Below are positions 24,617-33,163 of a stretch of 44,357 bases of DNA, piece after piece. Numbering within the stretch: position 1 is the stretch's first letter; each line of letters begins with the position of its first letter. Under the pieces are notes generated by a model. That model worked only from the letters and a program-made list of their open reading frames with translations, did not search any database and was not told the origin of the DNA. This DNA comes from Calditrichota bacterium (GTDB taxonomy: Bacteria; Calditrichota; Calditrichia; Calditrichales; J004): assembly GCA_003696775.1 (NCBI GenBank), contig RFFS01000143.1, positions 1 through 44,357 on the forward strand. The letters run 5' to 3'. The position numbers and the translations under genes were made by a program.

Positions 24617-27454
24617 ATGTCCATGAAACGCATACTCATCTTTTTATTGCTTACCGGGGCATTGTGGGGCCAGACCACCATTCGCATCGCAGTATTGCGC
24701 GTGCAATTCGCTCCGGATGACAACCCTCTGACGACCGGTAACGGGCTGTTTATGATCGATACGGTAACCACCGATCCGCTTGCCATAGACCCGGCGCCAC
24801 ATGACCGTACCTATTTCCGTGACCATATGATCGCCGCCGATAATTTTTTTAATACGGTCTCCCGCGGACATGTGCGCATCGAGGCGGATATCTTCCCCAG
24901 GGGATTAACGGCCGCCTATGATCTGACCGAACCCATGTCTTTTTACAATCCAAATACCAGCAACGAAGCTATTGATGAAGGCGTGGCCCGCTTGTTTCGC
25001 GATGCGGTGCAGCTTGCTGACGACGATCCGGATATCGATTTTAGCGCCTATGATTTGGTGATGGTTTTCCATGCCGGGGTGGGGCGCGATGTGGAACTGG
25101 GTTTTGATGATACACCGCAGGATATCCCTTCGCTGTTCCTTTCGAAAGATTTTTTAAACGATAAGCTCGGCGCGGAATTTGCCGGTATCCCGGTGGATAA
25201 CGGTCAAACCGTCGTCACGCAGGGGGTGGTGTTGCCGGAAACACAAAATCAGGCCGGATACGCCCTGGCCCTTAACGGATTTGTGGTTTCCAATATCGGT
25301 ACTTATCTCGGTATGTATGACATGGTAAGCGTAACCGATGGACGTTCCGGCATAGGCCGCTTTGGCCTGATGGATGTGGGGCTGTTAAATGCCTCCGGCC
25401 TGATACCGGCACCGCCCAACGCGTTTCATCGCCTGTTGACCGGCTGGGAAACGCCCGTCCGTCTCACCCGGGATGCCGAAGTGACCATCGGCCGCTATCT
25501 GCATGGGGATAACGGCACTTCGGTGTTTGAAATCCCCGTAAATGATGATGAATCCTTTTTGATCGAATACCGGGGCGATCCCGAAGTTTATCTTGACAGC
25601 CTGCAATTTGAATTGTCGCGGGACAGAAAAACTTACGCCGGTTATATGGAAGTTTTGCAAACCTATCTAAAGGATCGTATTACAATTTCCGACAGCAGCG
25701 GTGTGTTGTTAAAAGTGGATGATTACGATTGGGGATTGAACGGTGCCGGTTTGTTGATATGGCATATCGATCGTTCCGTGATCCGCGAGCGAAGCGATCC
25801 CTTTATCAATGATGATCCGCTCCACCGGGCCGTGGACCTGGAAGAAGCCGACGGCAGCCAGGATATCGGGCAGGCCTATACCCTGCTGGATGCCGGATTT
25901 CAGTCGGAATTGGGCACGCCCTTGGATTTTTGGTATAAATCCAATCCGGCACCCCTGTACAGCAACCGATTCGCTTCCAACACAACGCCCAATAGCAACA
26001 GCTACCGGGCCCGCACCCCCAGCGGCGTGGTGATCGAAAATATCAGCGAAGCGCGCACGGATGTAATGACATTCCGCTTTAAACGGGAAAACTTTGTGGA
26101 CGGTTTTCCGGTGGAGACGGCATTTAAGGCCCCTGTTTTTACCGCCGCGCCGGTAGAAGGCGTTAGCGGTGATTACCTGTTTGTTTTGGACAGCCTGGGC
26201 AATCTGCGGGTGTTTAACACGCTTGATACGTTGACCATGCGGTTACCCGTGACAGGCCCCGGAAAGATGGCGCTGGCCGATCGCGATGGGAACGGCGCAT
26301 ACGATGTCCTGGCCCTGGCCGCGGGCGATTCGCTTTATCTTTTTAATCTTGCCTATCCCCTGCAAAATAACTGGCGGACGATTATACCCGCCATGGCGGT
26401 GCATGTTACCGCGGATATGGTGACCACCGCGCAGGGCGTTTATGCCACCGTAGGAGACAGCCTGTTGTTTACGGATTGGGAAGGCAACAGCCACTATACC
26501 GGCTTCCCCACCGAAATAATCGGTTTTATTCCAGGATTTACCACGCCGGAAAACAGTGCCGATGCCTTTACCTATAACGCCTTATATACCGATGGCGACG
26601 GTCAAACGTCGGAATTACGCTATTACGCGGAGACGCAGCGCTTTTATACCATCGGCGGCGCTTATATCGATTTTACGGCCGATGCCGCGCCTGTGGGTGG
26701 TTTTGCCGTGGCCGATATGGACGGCAACGGGGTACGGGATATCGTCTATGCCACTGATAACGCGGTTTACGCCTATCAACCCAACGGCAGCATATTAAGC
26801 GGTTTCCCGCTGGAAATACCGGAACGGGACGATCATTTTGCCCATGTGCCCCTGATATACCGGGACGCCACGGGTGTTGCCCATTTAATTGCCGCGACCC
26901 GGCACGGTTTGATTTTGGATTACAGAATGGAAAACGGCCCGCATGCGTGGGGCCGGTGGCTCACCGGCGGCAGACTTTCTGACTCGCCCCGTCTGGTCGC
27001 CTGGAATGATTCGGCACCGTTTATGGTCAGCGCCGTGACGGACAGCGGTCGTGTTTACGCCTGGCCGCTTGATGACGATCCGGCCGTTGTGCTTTGGAAC
27101 GGGCCGCATGCCGACGCCGCAAACAGCGGCATGGCTAAAAACGACAATCCGGCCCATGCGGTTAAAAATACTCTGATGGATGCGCAACGGGTTTACAATT
27201 ATCCCAATCCTGCGGAAAACAACCGGACGCGTATCCGCTATTATTTGCACCATGCCGCCAGCGTTACGATTCGGATATTTGACGGTTCCGGCTATCTTGT
27301 GGATGAATTTCCGGCGCCGGGGCAGGGTGGAATGTTCAATGAAATCCCGTGGGATGTCAGCGACGTGGCTTCAGGTGTTTATACGGGACAGGTGACCGTG
27401 GAAAACGGGTCACAAAAAGAGACGAAACTGATAAAAATTCTGGTGGTGCATTGA
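24617..27454 (+). CDS. Secreted M6-like protein lacking the zinc motif, with FG-GAP repeats and C-terminal sorting domain
   Basis: The protein has 945 residues; ATG 24623 is an equally possible start. A signal peptide ends in L-W-G-Q. Residues about 30-300 resemble M6/immune-inhibitor-A-like peptidases, including the downstream S-G-I-G-R-F-G-L-M-D-V-G block. Where HExxH should stand, the sequence reads S-N-I-G-T (225-229), so the metal ligands and catalytic Glu are absent. FG-GAP/VCBS-like calcium repeats follow (D-R-D-G-N-G near 555, D-M-D-G-N-G near 702), suggesting a beta-propeller. The final ~90 residues form a FlgD-like/T9SS type-A CTD beginning Y-N-Y-P-N-P. It is likely exported cargo with a binding rather than proteolytic role (inference). 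The stop overlaps the next ATG by one base. Confidence 0.75.
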   Translation: MSMKRILIFLLLTGALWGQTTIRIAVLRVQFAPDDNPLTTGNGLFMIDTVTTDPLAIDPAPHDRTYFRDHMIAADNFFNTVSRGHVRIEADIFPRGLTAAYDLTEPMSFYNPNTSNEAIDEGVARLFRDAVQLADDDPDIDFSAYDLVMVFHAGVGRDVELGFDDTPQDIPSLFLSKDFLNDKLGAEFAGIPVDNGQTVVTQGVVLPETQNQAGYALALNGFVVSNIGTYLGMYDMVSVTDGRSGIGRFGLMDVGLLNASGLIPAPPNAFHRLLTGWETPVRLTRDAEVTIGRYLHGDNGTSVFEIPVNDDESFLIEYRGDPEVYLDSLQFELSRDRKTYAGYMEVLQTYLKDRITISDSSGVLLKVDDYDWGLNGAGLLIWHIDRSVIRERSDPFINDDPLHRAVDLEEADGSQDIGQAYTLLDAGFQSELGTPLDFWYKSNPAPLYSNRFASNTTPNSNSYRARTPSGVVIENISEARTDVMTFRFKRENFVDGFPVETAFKAPVFTAAPVEGVSGDYLFVLDSLGNLRVFNTLDTLTMRLPVTGPGKMALADRDGNGAYDVLALAAGDSLYLFNLAYPLQNNWRTIIPAMAVHVTADMVTTAQGVYATVGDSLLFTDWEGNSHYTGFPTEIIGFIPGFTTPENSADAFTYNALYTDGDGQTSELRYYAETQRFYTIGGAYIDFTADAAPVGGFAVADMDGNGVRDIVYATDNAVYAYQPNGSILSGFPLEIPERDDHFAHVPLIYRDATGVAHLIAATRHGLILDYRMENGPHAWGRWLTGGRLSDSPRLVAWNDSAPFMVSAVTDSGRVYAWPLDDDPAVVLWNGPHADAANSGMAKNDNPAHAVKNTLMDAQRVYNYPNPAENNRTRIRYYLHHAASVTIRIFDGSGYLVDEFPAPGQGGMFNEIPWDVSDVASGVYTGQVTVENGSQKETKLIKILVVH

Positions 27455-30400
27455 TGAAACGCTTGTTGCCTTGGCTTGCCATACTGCTGCCTTTCACCCT
27501 TTGGGCCCAGTTGTTCGACCAGTACAATCATCCCGAACTGGTGTGGCGTTCGTTCGACACGGAACATTTTACCGTTCATTACCACCAGGGAACGGAACTG
27601 ACCGCATTCCGGGCGGCTAAAATCATCGAGGAAATCTATCCCGCCGTCACTGCCACTTATGATTATCAACCCGCGGATCGTCTGCATCTTATCCTGAAAG
27701 ATACCGATGATTATTCCAACGGCGGCGCCTTTTTTTTTAACAATAAAATCGAGATTTGGGCCAATAACCTTGACTATGTCATGCGCGGCACCAAAAACTG
27801 GTTGCGTGATGTGCTGACCCATGAATTCACGCATATGGTCAGCATACAAAAAACCATTAAAAGCAGTCTGACCTTTCCGTACGGATTTGTACAATGGTTT
27901 GCCTATGAAAAAGAACGTCGCCGGGATGTGGTGCGCGGTTTCCCCAATTTGTTGGTATCCTATCCTGTCAGTTCAGTCAATATGCCGGTATGGTTTGCCG
28001 AGGGAACGGCACAGTATCAGAACAACCACGCCCGCTATGATTATCGCGATCCGCACCGGGAAATGATTTTACGCGACAGGGTGCTGCATAAACGGTTGTT
28101 GTCGCTCAACGCCATGTCCGTGTTTGGCAAAAACAGCCACGGAAACGAGTCCAGTTACAATCAGGGGTTTTCTCTGGTTAAATATATCGCTAGGCGCTTC
28201 GGTGAAAAAGTGTTGTCGAAAATTACGGAACGAAACAGCCATTGGAGCAGCTATACTTTTGACAGCGCTGTGGAAGAAGCCACCGGACACAGTTTGCAGT
28301 CCTTGTATAACGATTGGCGCGATAGTCTGACAGTGCGCTATACAGACATGACAGCCACCATCCGGCGGCATTTAGTCGCCGGTAAAAAGATAGAAAACGA
28401 CGGATTTGCCAATTTGTATCCCGTTTTTTCACCGGACGGCAGGCGTGTGGCCTGGGTCAGCAATAAAGGGCGGGACTATTTCGGGCAAACGCGCATCGTG
28501 ATATGGGACAGTGTTCGGGATAAAAAAGAAGAACTCCCCGTGGCGGGCGTTAACTCGTCGTTGTCATGGTCGCCGGACGGTCGCTATCTGGTTTATACCC
28601 GTCAGGCACGAAATCGTTATATGTCCGGTTTCAACGATTTGTATGTTTGGGACATGGACAACCGGGAAGAGCATCGGCTCAGCTACGGTTTACGCGGTCG
28701 TAATCCCTCCTTCAGTCCCGATGGCCGGGCCATTGCTTTTGTCAGCGCGACGGACGGCCTGCATGCCTTAAATGTGCTGAGATTGTCCGCCAAGGGCCCG
28801 CTTGACGGCACGTGGCTGGAAGACGCCTTCGATATGACCACCGGCGAACTGTTACACCACAAGGCGGATACACTTACCCAGCGACCGGTAAAAGTATTGG
28901 GTGAAAAACTGGAACAACTGTTGTTTTTCACCGATGCCCGGCAAATTTATCATCCGCGCTGGCGGCCCGACGCCAGGCAATTGATTTTTGGGACATCCAC
29001 CGATTTCGGGCGCCATATCGGTGTGTATGATTTTGACACGGGGCAATTCCGGGTTGTGCGCCGCGCCCGGGAAGAACTCCGCTATCCGGTATATTCGCCG
29101 GACGGCGCCTGGCTCTATTTTGCTTCCAGCGCCACGGGCATTTATAATATTTACAGAGCGCCCGCGGCAGGGGGCACGCCACAGTTACTTACCAATGTGA
29201 CCGGCGGCGCGTTTATGCCAACGGTGAATCGGGACGGCCGACTGGTTTACGCTTTGTATGATAGCGTGGGCTATAAACTGGCCGTGCTGGACGATCCCCG
29301 GCCCATTGATCCGACCAACGCGGTTTATGATACCCGCTATCCGGCATCGGTTCCGGTGAAGGATTTTGATGACATACAAACACCGACGTATAAAACCCGT
29401 CCCTATCAAACCACATTTAGCCGTACTCAGATTTTACCCCGCCTGTTCATCGATTACGGTACCGTTAAACCCGGTTTTTATATCACCAAATCCGATGTGC
29501 TGGATCAGTTGTATCTGGTGGCCGGGGCGGCTGTAAACAGCGATTTGGAATATGATCTGTATGCCTATGCCTCCTACAATAAGCTGTTGCCCAGCTTATG
29601 GCTGGAATTTTTTAACTCATCGGCAAATATCAGGGATACGCTGGAACTGGACAGGGGCTATGTGGTGAAGGGCGTGCGCAAGGTGGGCTTCAATCTGGTG
29701 CAATTCAGTGCGGGCGCCACTTTCATCCCGTGGGAAAAAACGCATTTAACCATCAGTTATACCGGCAGCCGTTATTCCGCGCAACTGGACCCGTTGACCC
29801 TGAAAACACCAACCGACGGTGAGTTGTATGTGCCCACCATCCGGTATGATTATCTGCGCGGTCATGCCGTCCACCTCAAGTTGATTATGGACAGGTTGGG
29901 TCAAAACCGTTTTGCAGCGGTGAACCCCTCTTCCGGGTATTATCTCTACGCGCGGTATGGTTTTGAAATCAACAATTTCCTTGAAGGCTTTGCCACCGAC
30001 CGCCAATTGGGTCTGGAAGAGTTTAAGCGTTATATCTTCAACTCGCTGGATGTGAATGCCGAGGTCTATTTTGAAAATCCCCTGTGGGCACAACATGCTG
30101 TGGGACTCAGTGTCAAAACCGGATTCATCGATCGTCCGGTGGCCGGATTTTTTAATTATTTTGCCGGTGGTCTGATCGGTTTGCGCGGTTATCCCTTTTA
30201 CAGCATGGAAGGACGTCATAAGCTTATTGGTACATTGACGTATCGCTTTCCCATTAGCCGCGGTCTGGACTGGCGATTGGGGCATCTGCGCTTTGATAAG
30301 TTGTTCGCGGGATTTTTTGCCGAGGCGGGTAACGCGTTCGATGAAAACCGTATCGATTTCAGTGCGTTTAAAAAAGACGTGGGGCTGGAGTTGAGACTGG

Positions 30401-30570
30401 ATACTTTTTCATATAATATGTTTCCCACCCGGGTTTTTGTACAGGCCGCTTATCCGCTGGATGTGGCGCGCAACGGCACGGTCAGCTATCCCCGTGAATG
30501 GCGCTTTTACGGCGGCATCCTGTTCGATTTTGATTTACGGGAGCGTCTGACCCGGGGCATTCCAAGGTAG
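27454..30570 (+). CDS. Metallopeptidase / TolB-like beta-propeller / outer-membrane barrel fusion
   Basis: The protein has 1038 residues from ATG 27454, which starts a clean signal peptide (L-W-A-Q); the frame is open upstream to 27349 but lies inside the previous gene. Residues 30-320 form an MA-clan gluzincin domain with HEFTH at 123-127 and a third-ligand candidate Glu183 in W-F-A-E-G-T-A. Residues about 325-620 hold WD40-like/PD40 repeats (recurrent F-S-P-D-G-R, W-S-P-D-G-R, Y-S-P-D-G-A). From about 690 onward the strands resemble an Omp85/surface-antigen barrel, including G-L-R-G-Y near 908 and a final strand pattern. Expected topology is barrel in the outer membrane with peptidase and propeller in periplasm or outside. 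Substrate unknown. Confidence 0.8.
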   Translation: MKRLLPWLAILLPFTLWAQLFDQYNHPELVWRSFDTEHFTVHYHQGTELTAFRAAKIIEEIYPAVTATYDYQPADRLHLILKDTDDYSNGGAFFFNNKIEIWANNLDYVMRGTKNWLRDVLTHEFTHMVSIQKTIKSSLTFPYGFVQWFAYEKERRRDVVRGFPNLLVSYPVSSVNMPVWFAEGTAQYQNNHARYDYRDPHREMILRDRVLHKRLLSLNAMSVFGKNSHGNESSYNQGFSLVKYIARRFGEKVLSKITERNSHWSSYTFDSAVEEATGHSLQSLYNDWRDSLTVRYTDMTATIRRHLVAGKKIENDGFANLYPVFSPDGRRVAWVSNKGRDYFGQTRIVIWDSVRDKKEELPVAGVNSSLSWSPDGRYLVYTRQARNRYMSGFNDLYVWDMDNREEHRLSYGLRGRNPSFSPDGRAIAFVSATDGLHALNVLRLSAKGPLDGTWLEDAFDMTTGELLHHKADTLTQRPVKVLGEKLEQLLFFTDARQIYHPRWRPDARQLIFGTSTDFGRHIGVYDFDTGQFRVVRRAREELRYPVYSPDGAWLYFASSATGIYNIYRAPAAGGTPQLLTNVTGGAFMPTVNRDGRLVYALYDSVGYKLAVLDDPRPIDPTNAVYDTRYPASVPVKDFDDIQTPTYKTRPYQTTFSRTQILPRLFIDYGTVKPGFYITKSDVLDQLYLVAGAAVNSDLEYDLYAYASYNKLLPSLWLEFFNSSANIRDTLELDRGYVVKGVRKVGFNLVQFSAGATFIPWEKTHLTISYTGSRYSAQLDPLTLKTPTDGELYVPTIRYDYLRGHAVHLKLIMDRLGQNRFAAVNPSSGYYLYARYGFEINNFLEGFATDRQLGLEEFKRYIFNSLDVNAEVYFENPLWAQHAVGLSVKTGFIDRPVAGFFNYFAGGLIGLRGYPFYSMEGRHKLIGTLTYRFPISRGLDWRLGHLRFDKLFAGFFAEAGNAFDENRIDFSAFKKDVGLELRLDTFSYNMFPTRVFVQAAYPLDVARNGTVSYPREWRFYGGILFDFDLRERLTRGIPR

Positions 30571-30642
30571 GGCACTTTTTTTGAAGTGTTTGGGATGTAG
30601 GGATGAATGAGTTTAAAAAAACGAGCGAAATGAGGAGTCTCT

Positions 30643-31578
30643 ATGAAATACACGGCAATTTTTGCGTTTGGGCTGATGATGATGAGCGTGGCCCGGGCCG
30701 GCGCGCCGATGCGGATATTTGATGTGAGTCGGTTGACCGTACAGCATGATGAGAACGTGACGCCGTTAAAGGAAAATCCGGGCATGACTGCTTACGGTTT
30801 GGCCTGGGATACCCGGCGTTGGGTGCGGGAGCAGACGCAACAGGGAAACGCGCAACGTTCCCCGGCATGGGCGGCCTTGTTCTCGGCGGCGGTACCCGGC
30901 GCGGGTGAAGCCTACGCGGGCAGTTACTGGAAGGCGGCTGCCTTTATGGTGGCCGAAGCGTTGTTTGTGGCCGGTTACATCACCTATCAAAACCGCGGCG
31001 ACGTGAAAGACAGGGATATGCGCGCCCTGGCCGACAGCCGTTGGGATGAAGGCCGTTATTGGAGTAAAGTGTATATGCTGGCGGTGCAAAACGGTAAATG
31101 GGACGGTCCGTCATTGCAAACCGATGCCATCGGACGACTTTCCGATGCTGATGTGGCGGCTAATCTTGATAAACTGCGTTACTGGGAAACACATGGCGGG
31201 TTCATTGGCTTTACCCACGAATTACCGCATACAAAAACCCAGCAATACTACGAAATGATATACAAATATCTGATTCAGTTTGGCAGCGGCTGGGTAGAGC
31301 TTGGCGATAATTGGACCTATTATGACGATCCGGCCAGTCTTAATCATCTCACCAACGATGTGGCCCGTTATAAAACCATTCGTAACCAAAGTAATGATTT
31401 TTACCACACGGCAACCACCATAAGCTGGGTTATTTTGTTAAATCATCTGAGTAGCGCCGTGGATGCCGCGTTCACCGCCCGGGCGTTCAATCATTCCGTT
31501 GAGGCCCGGCTCGAAGGTCAAACCCGCTATTACGCCGGTGAAACACTGCCCATGTACGGTTTACGGATCAATTGGTAG
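30643..31578 (+). CDS. DUF5683-like membrane protein, copy 1
   Basis: The protein has 311 residues. A signal peptide (about 1-19) is followed by a hydrophobic core with A-W-A-A-L-F-S-A-A-V-P-G-A-G-E-A-Y-A-G-S-Y-W-K (about 74-96), the hallmark of DUF5683-type proteins. A further hydrophobic segment lies near 255-270 (W-V-I-L-L-N-H-L-S-S-A-V-D-A). ATGAGGAG provides the ribosome binding site. It is paralogous to the next gene: the P-G-A-G-E block and the late L-N-H-L block are shared. Function unknown; co-location with outer-membrane and secreted proteins suggests an envelope role. Confidence 0.72.
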   Translation: MKYTAIFAFGLMMMSVARAGAPMRIFDVSRLTVQHDENVTPLKENPGMTAYGLAWDTRRWVREQTQQGNAQRSPAWAALFSAAVPGAGEAYAGSYWKAAAFMVAEALFVAGYITYQNRGDVKDRDMRALADSRWDEGRYWSKVYMLAVQNGKWDGPSLQTDAIGRLSDADVAANLDKLRYWETHGGFIGFTHELPHTKTQQYYEMIYKYLIQFGSGWVELGDNWTYYDDPASLNHLTNDVARYKTIRNQSNDFYHTATTISWVILLNHLSSAVDAAFTARAFNHSVEARLEGQTRYYAGETLPMYGLRINW

Positions 31579-31586
31579 GAGCTGAT

Positions 31587-32321
31587 ATGAAACACGCCCT
31601 TTTTTCGATAATGCTATGGGTGTTCTGCGTCCGCGCCGGGACGATCGGGTTAACATACAATGATGCCGCTTTATGCCTGGCGACACAACCATCCACCAAA
31701 GTCCAAACGCCTGCGGCACCTGTTTTTCAAACACAACCGGCCTTGGAACGGAAATCCGTTGGAACCGCGCTGTTGTTGAGCTTGCTTGTACCCGGCGCGG
31801 GTGAATATTACGCAGGAGAGAAAGGACAGGCGCAATTCTTTTTTGGCGTGGAAATCGCCGCCTGGGCCGCCTGGTTGTTCAACGGCGCCTATTACCAAAG
31901 TCTGCGGGCCGACTATCAGGCTTATGCGGCAACCCATGCCGCATTGGGCCCCGCCGGAAAAGACGATCAGTTCTGGATCGATATCGGTAAATTCGATGAT
32001 GTTTATGCGTTCAACGATAAGCGGTTGCAGGACAGGCAACCGGAACGTGTGTATGATCCTGTTGCCTATAACTGGCAATGGGACAGTCGGGATAACCGGT
32101 TTACATACGATCGTCGTCGCCTGAATGCGGCGGCTATCAAAGACCGCCAATTGATATACACCACGGCCATCATACTCAATCATCTGGTCAGCGCCATCAA
32201 CGGCATGCGTCTTGTACGTCGTTTTAACGCCCGTCTGGCCAGCGGAACGTCCTATCAATTTTTTACGGGTCGTCCCGCCTCCGGTGATGGCGTAACCCTG
32301 GGGCTTATGGCGCGTTTTTGA
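31587..32321 (+). CDS. DUF5683-like membrane protein, copy 2
   Basis: The protein has 244 residues from ATG 31587, with TAGGAG just upstream; an in-frame alternative at 31572 overlaps the previous stop. A leader peptide is followed by S-L-L-V-P-G-A-G-E-Y-Y-A-G near residue 65, then a transmembrane segment, a charged middle rich in D/R/Y, and I-I-L-N-H-L-V-S-A-I-N-G near the end. It shares this plan with the preceding gene but lacks about 65 residues in the middle. Function unknown. Confidence 0.7.
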   Translation: MKHALFSIMLWVFCVRAGTIGLTYNDAALCLATQPSTKVQTPAAPVFQTQPALERKSVGTALLLSLLVPGAGEYYAGEKGQAQFFFGVEIAAWAAWLFNGAYYQSLRADYQAYAATHAALGPAGKDDQFWIDIGKFDDVYAFNDKRLQDRQPERVYDPVAYNWQWDSRDNRFTYDRRRLNAAAIKDRQLIYTTAIILNHLVSAINGMRLVRRFNARLASGTSYQFFTGRPASGDGVTLGLMARF

Positions 32322-33121
32322 TGATGCGCATACTGATTACAGGTGTAAACGGCTATCTCGGATGGTATCTGCTTCGTCACAAGCCACGCGGTGTGACGAT
32401 CCTGGGCAGCACACGTCGAATAAACGAAACCGCATCCCCCGTTTCCCTGATCCCACTCGAACTGAAGCAACCCGTCGGACCGCAACTTAAAATGGTCACG
32501 GTGGATGCGGTAATACACACCGCCGCGCTTTCTTCCCTGGCTGTGTGTGAACAACAGCCGGAAGAAGCTTACCGTATTAACGCCCGTGCGACGGATGAAC
32601 TGGCCGCGTGGTGCCGGGAACGCAATATTTTTTTTCTATACCTTTCCACGGATATTGTTTTTGACGGCGAACACGCGCCTTACCGTCCTCAGGATACGCC
32701 CCGTCCTGTGAATGAATATGGCCGCAGCAAAGCGGAAGGGGAGCAGGCCATTATGGAGAAGATGGTCAAAGGCAGCTATGCCATAGCGCGCCTGCCGTTG
32801 TTGCTCGGTCGCTCACCCCATAAAAAGAATTTTGTGGATTGGTTGATCCAAAATAACCGGGCCGGTCAGGAATGTCCCGTATTTTATGATGAGATACGCA
32901 CGCCGCTTTCAACGGATGATGCCGTGCGTGCTTTATGGCAAATTATAAGCAGCAAGCAATCGGGGACGCACCATCTCACATCCGGTATTGCGAAAAACCG
33001 TTGGCAAATGGCTATGGAAATTGCAAGGGAATACAATCTGGACAAGAGCCTGTTTCGAAAAGTCAGTGTGCGCCGGGCCGGCGTGCCGCGTCCCCGGGAT
33101 GTGCGCCTGAGCGCCGGATAA
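32321..33121 (+). CDS. RmlD-like SDR, short at the C-terminus
   Basis: The protein has 266 residues from ATG 32321 (32324 is equally possible); the ATG overlaps the preceding TGA. It has T-G-V-N-G-Y-L-G nucleotide binding, H-T-A-A-L-S, S-T-D-I-V-F-D-G-E, and catalytic Y-G-R-S-K. It ends at P-R-P-R-D-V-R-L-S-A-G, directly after the conserved R-P-x-D-V-x-L motif, and so lacks the last 20-30 residues typical of RmlD/MAT2B-like SDRs. A +1 shift would add about 18 codons and stop at a TGA overlapping the next ATG (see findings). Substrate is unclear; a sugar reductase role is likely. Confidence 0.75.
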   Translation: MMRILITGVNGYLGWYLLRHKPRGVTILGSTRRINETASPVSLIPLELKQPVGPQLKMVTVDAVIHTAALSSLAVCEQQPEEAYRINARATDELAAWCRERNIFFLYLSTDIVFDGEHAPYRPQDTPRPVNEYGRSKAEGEQAIMEKMVKGSYAIARLPLLLGRSPHKKNFVDWLIQNNRAGQECPVFYDEIRTPLSTDDAVRALWQIISSKQSGTHHLTSGIAKNRWQMAMEIAREYNLDKSLFRKVSVRRAGVPRPRDVRLSAG

Positions 33122-33163
33122 AATATTTTTCATACCGAGACCGGGATTACGTAACTTCCCTAT

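Noticed and set aside
27349-27453. Upstream extension of the peptidase/barrel gene to 27349
   Set aside because: The extension lies inside the preceding gene's conserved sorting domain and would bury the signal peptide; ATG 27454 is the natural start.
30573-30588. Hairpin CACTT/AAGTG after the peptidase/barrel gene
   Set aside because: A 5-bp AT-rich stem with only a short T tract is too weak to call a terminator.
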